Below are positions 56,640 through 64,000 of a stretch of DNA of 64,000 nt, in pieces. The position numbers were made by a program, and so were the translations under genes. A model generated the notes under the pieces. That model had not been told where the DNA came from, made no database searches, and was given only the letters and a program-made list of their open reading frames with translations. Numbering within the stretch: the stretch's first letter is position 1; every line of letters starts with the position of its first letter. Origin of the DNA: Trichoplusia ni (Eukaryota; Arthropoda; Insecta; Lepidoptera; Noctuidae); assembly GCF_003590095.1 (NCBI RefSeq), contig NC_039501.1, forward strand, positions 248,001 to 312,000, read 5' to 3'.

Positions 56640-56885
56640 ATATTATTAGGATGGCTTATTAGTCTTGTAGTTAGTGACCCTGACTTGTCTACCGGAGGTC
56701 GTGTGTTCGATTCCCACCCAGGACAAATATTTGTGTGATGAGCACGATCATTTTTTTCTGTGTCTGGGTGTAATTTATTTATACTATGTATGTATTTAAA
56801 AGTATATATGTAAATACGTTAATCGGGTATCTAGTACTCATAATCAAGCTTTGCTTAGTTCGAGACTAGATGGCGAATATTATGA
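56640..56885 (+). mobile_element. tRNA-derived SINE, family S3
   Basis: TTAGTGACCCTGACTTGTCT, box B within GTGTGTTCGATTCCCACCCA, body GGACAAATATTTGTGTGATG, GTGTCTGGGTGTAATTTATT and the end AGTTCGAGACTAGATGGCG. I remember this as a common lepidopteran SINE. Confidence 0.7.
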
Positions 56886-57176
56886 TTATTATATATTTAA
56901 GAGCTAGAGTCAATTTAGAAACCAATATTCATGTTAATTTTAGTACTTGAGAAAAATAACATTTATTTTTTATTCAATCAAAAGTGTGAGGCCGATAGTA
57001 GGTTCCTTTACCTGAACCCGGACATCAAAGGAATCGCTATACATCATGTAAGATTTTAAACCGGCAATAGTGTTTATATAGGTATCTGTTTCAATGCTCT
57101 TTAGATAAAGGAAAAAAGGGTAAAAAGGCCTTTACTCAAGACTGATCAAAAGTGGGATATGAGTTTAGGATAAAGA
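56886..57176. other. intergenic sequence, nothing recognised
   Basis: No supported feature. Confidence 0.4.
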
Positions 57177-57345
57177 GATAGCCTTGTGGTATGATTATTG
57201 GACTGCCAAGTCACAGGTCCTAAGTTCGAATCCATACACTGATGTCTTTTTGTATTTTTTGTGCGCATTAAAATGTAATTAATGGAGATGGTCACTTGCT
57301 CAAAACGGTGAAGGAAAATATCGTCACAAACCAGTACTTTTGATT
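57177..57345 (+). repeat. tRNA-derived SINE, family S4
   Basis: TAGCCTTGTGGTATGATTAT (A box), TAAGTTCGAATCCATACACT (box B), then GGTGAAGGAAAATATCGTCA near the end. A short relative lies near 11405. Confidence 0.6.
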
Positions 57346-57739
57346 TTTTTTCGAGGATGTTAAAAGCTGCATACTACAAAGTGCTAGATGGGGCTAAAAC
57401 TTTGACACCATGGTTGTACATGGGTGTTTGTTTGTATGAGAGTTCGTATCTCCAGTACAGATTAATTAATAACAACGACTTTTACAACTTTTAGTATAAA
57501 CGGTGTTCACTTTGTAGCGAAAAAAATTAAATAATAATTTGTGACTTTAACGAAATTAAATGTTGTGGAAAAGCATTTTTCTATAAATTCCTGGTATCGA
57601 TTGGTGTCAGTGGCCAACCACCATTGCCACCAGTAATGATGACTGAAATTCAGAAACTCATTCCTGTAGGCATTCATTAAAATATCGGCATTTGTATCTT
57701 ACCCCCGTTTTTATACACTCACTTTCTTGTATGTGTGTC
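57346..57739. other. intergenic sequence, nothing recognised
   Basis: No supported feature. Confidence 0.4.
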
Positions 57740-57840
57740 GTTACGGTTTGATTTTGACGCACCGTAAATCAATTTTGACGCACTTCCCGGTAAGCTAGCA
57801 GGCTGAAATTATCAGAGTAGCCTCAAAACTGATGGCAATA
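57740..57840 (-). repeat. short dispersed repeat (family V)
   Basis: TTTTGACGCACTTCCCGGTA, AGCTAGCAGGCTGAAATTAT is the reverse of 29385-29470 (TTTCAGCTTGCTAGCTTA, GGGAAGTGCC). Class not known. Confidence 0.45.
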
Positions 57841-57937
57841 TAATTTAGAACTATAAAGTAAGAATTATAAGTAATATTTAGATTTTATAAATCTATGAAT
57901 TATTATTATTCATTTACTTTTTCCATGCAGGGAAGGT

Positions 57938-58636
57938 TTGAGCATTAAACTAGCTATAAAAGTCTTTCTTTTTAATGTTGAAAAACGGTTTAGCAGGTAT
58001 TCTATAGCGTATATCGTCACGCCAATAAATAATAATTTATCAAGTAATAACAACAACAAAATAATGATGTTTAGTGATGAGATAGGTCAAAACATGTCGC
58101 ATAAATTATATCAACATTTTGGTGCTGAGATAACCAATTGCTGTATGCCTGCAGCAAACTATAAACAGATTCTTGACAAAATAATGAGTGGTAGCTATAG
58201 TCCATCCACAACTATCATAGTTATAATTGGGGGAAGAGGTAACACAAGCGTTAATATGATAAAGAATTATTTTGATAGTTTATTAAAATTAAATGTTAAG
58301 AAAATTATTCTATATGCTTTTCCATATGGTAGAGGTTTGTCACAGACTGAAAATAATATTAGAAATAGATGCAATATGAAATTGCATACATTAACATTGT
58401 ACCACAAGCAATTTGAATTCATTGACACTAATGTAATCATTAGTAATAATTATTTTATGACAAAAGATAACTATTATCTTTGTAATTATTATAAGGGACA
58501 GATAGCAAATTCGCTATCTTATTGTATTTTGAAAAAAGCCAATTGCTTGGCTTATCACACTGCTCCTATTGAGCAGATAGATAATAGTAGCTTTTCTCAA
58601 ACAATCTTGGAATCTGTTCCAAGTAATTTAAATTAG
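57938..58636 (+). CDS. LINE ORF1 C-terminal part, SGNH-hydrolase-like, probably 5'-truncated
   Basis: 232 codons open to the TAG stop at 58636. There is no ATG before 58064 (residue 43), and no zinc knuckle, PHD finger or coiled coil, so the normal ORF1 N-terminus appears missing. From residue 43 on it follows the layout of the esterase-like (SGNH) domain of some insect LINE ORF1 proteins. FSDEIGQNMSHKL (45-57) stands at the block with the catalytic Ser. IIVIIGGRGN (93-102) matches the G-x-N block. TKDNYYLCNYYKGQIA (175-190) stands where the family has T-x-x-G-x-HLN-x-x-GK. Ser and His of the catalytic set are replaced here (S-D-E instead of a GDS-like motif; Y-Y-L-C instead of H-L-N), so hydrolase activity is unlikely. 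The proposed role is RNA or chaperone binding in the ribonucleoprotein. The domain call is by motif layout only. Confidence 0.65.
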   Translation: MSIKLAIKVFLFNVEKRFSRYSIAYIVTPINNNLSSNNNNKIMMFSDEIGQNMSHKLYQHFGAEITNCCMPAANYKQILDKIMSGSYSPSTTIIVIIGGRGNTSVNMIKNYFDSLLKLNVKKIILYAFPYGRGLSQTENNIRNRCNMKLHTLTLYHKQFEFIDTNVIISNNYFMTKDNYYLCNYYKGQIANSLSYCILKKANCLAYHTAPIEQIDNSSFSQTILESVPSNLN

Positions 58637-58683
58637 TTAATAAGACAATAGAGTCAACCTCTGGCAGTAACTGTCATATTTCT

Positions 58684-61566
58684 ATGCCTGATCCATCAAG
58701 GTCACTGAATGACATTAGTAAAACTAATAGTAAACATATTGTGAACATTTTTCATCAAAACATTCAGGGTTTGATGGGTAAGGAACTGGAGTTGGAGCTG
58801 TTCATGAACTGTAACTGCATTGATATTTTATGTATTACTGAACATTGGTTAAAAGACCATCAGTTCATCTTCAGCTTCAACAACCATCGGGTGGCCAGCT
58901 CGTTCAGCAGAGTGAGTTTGATACGTGGAGGCTCATTGATTATTGTAAACAAAAATCTTAAATTTAAAGAACGCAAAGACATTGTAGGCCTATCTGTTGA
59001 GCGAGTTGCAGAGATGGCATGTATTGAGCTTGAGCAGTTCCTCATATTGAGTGTGTACAGGCCCCCATGTGCTTTATATGACACATTTGAAAAAATACTT
59101 GAAGAAGCCTTGTTAAAAATTTCCAGTGTTAATAAAACGGTTGTTGTCTGTGGAGACTTTAACATTAACCTATTAGAAAACAATTCTATTGTGAATAATT
59201 TTTTAACTTTATTTAGATCTTATAATTTACATAGGACATCCCTTGAGCCAACGAGAATAACTGCCAGTAGTGCAACTTGTATAGATAACATTTTTACAAA
59301 TTTTAAACCATCTTTTAAATCAATTATTAATGCACTCGAGTCTGATCACTGCGGCCAATTAGTCTCATATCCTACAAAGATTGTTGAAATTCAGCGCAAA
59401 ACTATAAAATATATTCCAGTGTCTAAATATCGTTTAGAATGTTTTAATATGAATTTAATTGAAAAATTGTCTGGTTTGCCCTTCCACGATAACCCAGATC
59501 AAGCTTACTCTATTCTTTTTAACTTAGTAAATTCAGAATTTAGGAAGGTTTTTACCCCAAGATCGCTTTCGGTATGTGATCGGTTTACATTCAGTGATTG
59601 GGCAACACCAGGGATTTTTAAAAGCAGACTTAGATTATATGAATTGTATGAGGAAAAAAAACACAACCATAGTGAAAATTTTAAGAAATATGTAAAAAAC
59701 TATTCAAAGACTTTTAAAAAAGCTTGCGTCTTCGCAAAATCCTTGTACATTAAAAATAAAATTTCGTCTTCTGGAAATAAAATAAAAACTACTTGGAATA
59801 TAATAAACTCAGAAACCGGGAGAACTTCTGTGAAACAAACAGACTTTCACCTTAAAATTAATGATGTTGATATAAGGGCGGATATGGAGGTGGCAACAGA
59901 GTTTGAAAATTTCTTTACAAATATTCCAATTGCAACAACTAAGACCTTGTTGTCGTCTCCAACCGCCGCATTATCGATACTCAAGGAATGTGTAGAGGAA
60001 TGTGGCACGGGATTTGAATTTACAACTGTTAGTAGCAAAGATGTTTTTGAGTCATTTCGACAAATAGAAGTAAAAAAGACTGCTGATCTCTGGGGAATGT
60101 CTGTACATATTGTGTCTTCAATAATTAAATCCATCTCCCCTCATCTGGCAGTAGTGTTCAACTCTTGTGTCACTTCCGGTGTTTTTCCAAATTTAATGAA
60201 GTTGAGTAAGGTGGTTCCACTCTTTAAATCAGGTAGTACAACCGATCCCACAAACTTTCGGCCTATCTCAATTTTGCCCACTCTGAGCAAAATTTTTGAG
60301 AAGTTAATTTTAAATCAAATGTTAGTTCATTTTAATAAACACCGCTTGTTTCATACGAAACAATTTGGTTTTACTAAGGGTCGGTCTACTACAGATGCAG
60401 GTGTGGAATTACTAAAAAATATATTCGAGGCTTGGGAGAATTCACAGGATGCTCTGGGCGTGTTTTGTGACTTGTCCAAAGCCTTTGATTGTGTATGTCA
60501 TGAAACGCTTATTAACAAATTGCACCATTATGGTATTAAAAAAAATGCTCTTAGTCTTTTAAGATCTTATTTAGAAAATAGAATTCAGAGAGTGGATGTG
60601 AACGGTAAAAGATCTGAAGGTGCTGTGGTTACAATGGGTGTTCCGCAGGGTTCAATTCTAGGACCATTTTTATTTCTTATTTACATAAACGATTTACCTT
60701 TTCATATGAGGGAAAATCACAAAATTTTGTTATTTGCAGATGACACCTCACTTGTGTTTAAAATTAAACGTCAACTTCTAAATTTCGATGAAGTGAACAA
60801 TGCACTTTCGAAGGTTGTCCATTGGTTTAATGTAAATAATCTACTTTTGAATTCGGCTAAAACCAAATTGATAAAATTTTCAACGCCTAATGTGAGGCAA
60901 CTAGATACCAATGTTCAACTAAACGGAGTAGAGTTGGACCCTGTTGAGTCAACTGTTTTTCTTGGCATAACTGTTGATGCCAAATTGCAGTGGGGCCCAC
61001 ATATTGAAAAGTTGTCTGGAAGATTAAGTTCAGCCGCATATGCTGTGAAAAAAATCCGACAGATAACTGATGTGGATACAGCCAGAATAGTTTATTTTAG
61101 TTACTTTCATAGCTTAATGACGTACGGCATTCTCCTCTGGGGCAGCTGTACCGATATTAATTCAATATTCGTCTTGCAAAAAAGAGCCATTCGCGCGATT
61201 TACGGCTTAGGGCCAAGAGTTTCTCTCCGAGAGAAATTCAAGGAAATAAACATTCTGACTGTAACATCAGAGTATATACTTGAAAATTTAATGTATGTTC
61301 ACAAAAACGAGCCTGAATTTGTAAAAATGTCTGATGTACATTCTTTGAACACTAGAAACAAACATAATTTGGCTGTTCACTCCACTCGTCTCCACAGAAT
61401 TAGCAACTCGTTCATGGGTCAATGTATACGCTTTTACAATAAACTTCCCATTGACGTTCGTAAATTACCTATTAAGAAGTTTAAAGTATATGTCAAAGCT
61501 AAGTTATCCAAAAAAGGATATTACAAGATATCTGACTATCTTACTGATAAAAACGCATGGGATTGA
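58684..61566 (+). CDS. LINE ORF2: apurinic-type endonuclease plus reverse transcriptase, 960 aa, intact
   Basis: Uninterrupted from ATG at 58684, 47 bp after ORF1, to TGA at 61566. Endonuclease domain (about 20-235): HQNIQGL (Asn26), TEHWL (Glu53), SVYRPP, CGDFNINLL (Asp158, Asn160), CIDNIF and ESDHCGQL (Asp221, His222), the metal-binding and catalytic set of AP endonuclease-like LINE nucleases. Reverse transcriptase (about 490-760): KVVPLFKSG, FRPISILPTLSKIFEKL, KQFGFTKGRST, FCDLSKAFDCV (Asp596), GVPQGSILGPFLFLIYINDL (652-671), and FADD (684-687) with both catalytic Asp. The C-terminal region ends with RFYNKLPIDVRKLPIKKFK, typical of Jockey/CR1-like insect elements. No RNase H or CCHC motif was seen. 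Full length for the family, with all key residues present, so it could supply activity to itself and to SINEs if transcribed. Likely acts in cytoplasmic RNP and nucleus. Confidence 0.95.
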   Translation: MPDPSRSLNDISKTNSKHIVNIFHQNIQGLMGKELELELFMNCNCIDILCITEHWLKDHQFIFSFNNHRVASSFSRVSLIRGGSLIIVNKNLKFKERKDIVGLSVERVAEMACIELEQFLILSVYRPPCALYDTFEKILEEALLKISSVNKTVVVCGDFNINLLENNSIVNNFLTLFRSYNLHRTSLEPTRITASSATCIDNIFTNFKPSFKSIINALESDHCGQLVSYPTKIVEIQRKTIKYIPVSKYRLECFNMNLIEKLSGLPFHDNPDQAYSILFNLVNSEFRKVFTPRSLSVCDRFTFSDWATPGIFKSRLRLYELYEEKKHNHSENFKKYVKNYSKTFKKACVFAKSLYIKNKISSSGNKIKTTWNIINSETGRTSVKQTDFHLKINDVDIRADMEVATEFENFFTNIPIATTKTLLSSPTAALSILKECVEECGTGFEFTTVSSKDVFESFRQIEVKKTADLWGMSVHIVSSIIKSISPHLAVVFNSCVTSGVFPNLMKLSKVVPLFKSGSTTDPTNFRPISILPTLSKIFEKLILNQMLVHFNKHRLFHTKQFGFTKGRSTTDAGVELLKNIFEAWENSQDALGVFCDLSKAFDCVCHETLINKLHHYGIKKNALSLLRSYLENRIQRVDVNGKRSEGAVVTMGVPQGSILGPFLFLIYINDLPFHMRENHKILLFADDTSLVFKIKRQLLNFDEVNNALSKVVHWFNVNNLLLNSAKTKLIKFSTPNVRQLDTNVQLNGVELDPVESTVFLGITVDAKLQWGPHIEKLSGRLSSAAYAVKKIRQITDVDTARIVYFSYFHSLMTYGILLWGSCTDINSIFVLQKRAIRAIYGLGPRVSLREKFKEINILTVTSEYILENLMYVHKNEPEFVKMSDVHSLNTRNKHNLAVHSTRLHRISNSFMGQCIRFYNKLPIDVRKLPIKKFKVYVKAKLSKKGYYKISDYLTDKNAWD

Positions 61567-62125
61567 GCTGATCGCTAATAGAGCTGTCTATTGCTGCCCG
61601 GTTATCTTCTGCATGCTGACATGTGTTTTGCATTTTGCATATGATACGTTTTAATTAATTGATGACATGTTTTGTGCTTTTGCATATACATTTATACAAT
61701 TTTTGACATATTTTGTGCTTTTGCATATAATGTTTACCGAATTATTAATTTTATTTTATTTTTTTATTTTTCAATCCTTTTTGCTTTTATTTTATTTTAT
61801 TGTAAGTATAAACTTTATGCAGGTATATGTTAATTGTAGTTTCTCAAACTGGCGATTTGAGTGAGATTATTTGTTTTTTTCCCTTGCTCAGATCGATCTG
61901 GTACTTTCTTCAAAAGGCCAGTCCAAAAAATACCGTGCATTGGTTTATACATATCTATTCGCATTGAAATTGTCTGGACTTTAAAAGAGACTGTGACCCC
62001 TTGAGTTTGTTTCGACATTTCTTCTCAGGGTAGTCAGATAGGAAATGTCGACTCCAGCGTTCTCAAAAAAAAATAATAAGAAGACATGTAAAAGTGATGA
62101 TATATCCTACTTACAGAATAAATGA
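61567..62125 (+). other. 3' UTR of the LINE
   Basis: Contains a direct repeat beginning TGACATGTTTTGTGCTTTTG (61663) and TGACATATTTTGTGCTTTTG (61704), 41 bp apart, with a third weaker version at 61617. The conserved end is ACTTACAGAATAAATGATT, with an AATAAA-like signal just before the tail. Confidence 0.75.
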
Positions 62126-62173
62126 TTTCATTTCATTTCATTTCATTTCATTTCATTTCATTTCATTTCATTT
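62126..62173 (+). repeat. (TTTCA)n microsatellite tail of the LINE
   Basis: Nine TTTCA units plus TTT. It begins inside AATAAATGATTTCA, so it is the retrotransposon's 3' terminus and not an independent microsatellite. Confidence 0.85.
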
Positions 62174-62246
62174 AGCAAACATTTATTATATTTAATCAAA
62201 CCTACACTTGAGTTTTAGTTTCTCATTTGTAACTTAAATCATTATC

Positions 62247-62335
62247 TTCATCATCATCATCATCAGCCCATATTCGTCCACTGCTGGACATAGGCCTTCC
62301 CAATTGCACGCCATCGAGATCTATCTTCGGCTTCT
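62247..62335 (+). repeat. family C repeat
   Basis: TCATCATCATCATCAGCCCA, TATTCGTCCACTGCTGGACA, TAGGCC and CCATCGAGATCTATCTTCGG. Only a few bases differ from 8878-8967. Confidence 0.7.
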
Positions 62336-62604
62336 AATTACCTTACAAATAAAAAAATACTGAAGATTTTCTCTTAACTATAAAACGCTACGATAAAACA
62401 CGACGGACCCCTAAACACAATTGGTCCCGTACATCTATCGGCTGGGAATCAAACGTGCATTAGTAAAAGGTAGTGTTTTAATGATGTGAACTGCGACACT
62501 GGGAGCTTTAAACGAGATCCATTTTATGGAGGAGGCTTTTGAGATAGACAACAAAATCTGTTAGCTTATCAGGAACGGCAGGAGCCCTTGTTTAGCCTTG
62601 ATAT
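62336..62604. other. intergenic sequence, nothing recognised
   Basis: No supported feature. Confidence 0.4.
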
Positions 62605-62925
62605 TTAAATACTAATTTATAGTAATTGTTGTTATGCAACAGAAATACATCGCCTGTGAAAACTTCAACTGTCCAGATATCAGAGTTCCTGAGGTACAAC
62701 CTGGTGTCAGACGAACGAACAGACAGACTGACGGAGCGATGGACAAACAGCGGTGCCTTAGTAATAGGGTTCCACGTTTACAATTCGGGTACAAACCCCC
62801 AAAAAAATGAAATCCTGACTCTCACATTAGAAATTTGAATGTTGGCCCAATTTTTACCTATTTGTACGGAACTGTCTGTGTCGCGAGTCCAACTCGCACT
62901 TGACAGGTTTCATCTAACCAGTCGA
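62605..62925 (-). repeat. family D repeat, longest copy
   Basis: GAAATACATCGCCTGTGAAA, GAGTTCCTGAGGTACAACCT, GGTGTCAGACGAACGAACAG, GTGCCTTAGTAATAGGGTTC and CGCGAGTCCAACTCGCACTT then GACAGG. Its orientation relative to the copies at 21535 and 45600 is reversed in the central part; the CTCGCACTT end is in the same direction, which suggests a rearranged or composite copy. Confidence 0.55.
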
Positions 62926-63164
62926 GTAACAAAAGACTAATAGCCTTTTTTTGTCTATTTTTTAAAATTACCAATAAACATCCATCAATATAAAAAAAAA
63001 AACTCTCTCCATACTACCACAGCAAGCATTAGTTCCACAAAGGCGCTTGAAAAAAAAATTAAATTCCCCCTTTGTCCAGGTATAAGTGGCACTTGTACGT
63101 ATCTCTTATATGTCACACCTTATTGCAGGAGGCATATACCAAAAGGTCTCATATTAAGACTGTA
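62926..63164. other. intergenic sequence, nothing recognised
   Basis: No supported feature. Confidence 0.4.
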
Positions 63165-63330
63165 ATTGTCGAAGCGAGATGGTGCTATACGGCTGGTATC
63201 GCGTTGTCTCACTTTGACAATCGCAACAAGCTTGGTAGAAGGAGTGGGGTTCTTGTATTTCATCCCTTTGTCGTACAAGGAGCTTATGACTACGAAGGGA
63301 CGTGGATGTGTGAAGGTTAAGGTCTGGGTT
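63165..63330 (-). repeat. hairpin P copy 8 plus diverged unit B
   Basis: The hairpin 63165-63221 pairs ATTGTCGAAGCGAGATGGTG CTATA with TATCGCGTTGTCTCACTTTG ACAAT (18 of 25 positions complementary, most of the rest G-T). After it, GTCGTACAAGGAGCTTATGA CTACGAAGGGA resembles reversed unit B. Confidence 0.6.
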
Positions 63331-63697
63331 GTAGACATTTTTAGTTTGATAACAAAAAATAAAATTACTAGAAATAATTTTGTAAGTTATAATAATTATG
63401 AATGTATCCTCGTGTCGGGGGGAGTTTCACAATTATTCGGGTCTCTTGCACAAAGTACCCAAAACAACATTCGCATATATCAATAATACGCAGGAATAAA
63501 ATATCTGTCTGGGTATCTTTGTGCATATGACTTGAATATTTGGTAGTTTCATTTCAATGTCTAACATTCGCGTAAACCTAAGAAATCACTATGTCACCAA
63601 TACTCGCCAGTTGCTTTACCAGTTAAGGTATCGAGGTCACTAAAGGGTTTAAACTTTTTCATTATGTTAGAGTCCTGTCTGAGGTTTAATTTTCCAT
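63331..63697. other. intergenic sequence with one S2 scrap
   Basis: 63505-63545 (GTCTGGGTATCTTTGTGCAT, ATGACTTGAATATTTGG) is an S2 SINE tail. Otherwise unassigned. Confidence 0.4.
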
Positions 63698-64000
63698 TCA
63701 TCGGCCTAGCCTTTTCCCAACTATGTTGGGGTCCGCTTCTAGTCTAACCGATTTCAAATGAGTACCAGTGTTTTACAAGGAGCGTCTGCCTATCTGACCT
63801 CCTCAACCCAGTTATCTGGGCAACACGATACCCCTTGGTTAGACTGGTAGTCTGGTTCGACTTGGGTTCGACTGTCATAGATGTAGGAATAACAGCCGAG
63901 ACCCACAATTTAACGTGCCTTCCGAAACACGGAGGAACTCGTTATAACAAGGATGGTCATCCATCTACGGACCAACCGCATCAAGAGTGGCTTAACCTGT
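63698..64000 (+). repeat. family R repeat, runs off the right edge
   Basis: Best 5' end of the family: CATCGGCCTAGCCTTTTCCC, AACTATGTTGGGGTCCGCTT, then TACCAGTGTTTTACAAGGAG, AACACGATACCCCTTGGTTA, CCTTCCGAAACACGGAGGAA and CATCTACGGACCAACCGCAT. Other copies are at 22795, 40572, 48037, 50477 and 53281. Class not determined; abundant in moths by memory. Confidence 0.7.

Larger units (their letters stand above)
57880..62173 (+). mobile_element. non-LTR retrotransposon (LINE, Jockey/CR1-type), about 4.3 kb
   Basis: Contains a partial ORF1 (57938-58636), an intact ORF2 (58684-61566), a 3' UTR with internal direct repeats, and a (TTTCA)n tail. The left end is placed roughly: the open frame starts without ATG and repeat V ends at 57840, so the insertion is probably 5'-truncated inside ORF1. 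No clear target duplication was found, as is usual for CR1-type elements. The element integrates by target-primed reverse transcription with the ORF2 endonuclease and reverse transcriptase. The (TTTCA)n tail replaces poly-A, as in CR1-like elements with microsatellite tails. The exact clade (CR1, Daphne, Jockey) is unresolved. Confidence 0.9.

Noticed and set aside
58860..60134. Minus-strand frames inside the LINE
   Set aside because: Shadows of the intact ORF2 on the opposite strand.
63072..63486. Three overlapping frames on both strands
   Set aside because: They cover the P hairpin and unit B repeat, whose symmetry makes both strands open.

Overview
The window is animal nuclear DNA, most likely from a moth or butterfly (Lepidoptera, perhaps a noctuid-like moth). 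That placement is inferred. It rests on an AT-rich sequence without compact genes, a piggyBac transposon with TTAA ends, and many short repeats that I remember as typical of lepidopteran genomes: TGTTGCCCGCG Helitron-like elements, tRNA-derived SINEs, the 'ACTGCTGGACATAGGCCTC' repeat and the 'TTTTCCCAACTATGTTGGGG' repeat. No confident host gene is present. One possible orphan exon lies on the minus strand at 810-942.

Layout. 1-3.3 kb holds the possible exon, a doubled CRE-like palindrome, a Helitron-like element and a 154-bp inverted-repeat MITE. 3.3-28 kb is repeat-littered intergenic sequence: old SINE heads, short hairpin elements, LINE tails and microsatellites. 28-37.2 kb carries two closely similar tRNA-derived SINEs on either side of a complete-ended piggyBac element (33948-36373, TTAA on both sides). 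The piggyBac transposase keeps its catalytic Asp motifs and cysteine-rich tail but is split by several one-base frame breaks. 37-42.5 kb is mostly unassigned. 42473-43472 is an assembly gap of exactly 1000 N. 43.5-45.8 kb has a palindromic element, a hAT-type MITE with an exact 8-bp target duplication and another Helitron-like copy. 46917-47986 is a 21-bp minisatellite of about 50 units with an 18-unit higher-order period. 48-57.8 kb is a dense mosaic of SINEs, Helitron-like elements and LINE tails. 57.9-62.2 kb is a LINE of the Jockey/CR1 type, with a partial ORF1 and an uninterrupted 960-codon endonuclease/reverse transcriptase ORF2. 62.2-64 kb is again repeats.

The genes do not form a pathway. 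The only proteins recognisable with confidence belong to two mobile elements: a cut-and-paste DNA transposon and a retrotransposon. The retrotransposon ORF2 or relatives elsewhere in the genome could in principle mobilise short passengers such as the SINEs. The most unusual points are the minisatellite, whose minus strand repeats a near-consensus 5' splice site about 50 times; a modular hairpin repeat family with eight hairpin copies here; and the piggyBac copy, whose breaks are all single-base and mostly in homopolymers.
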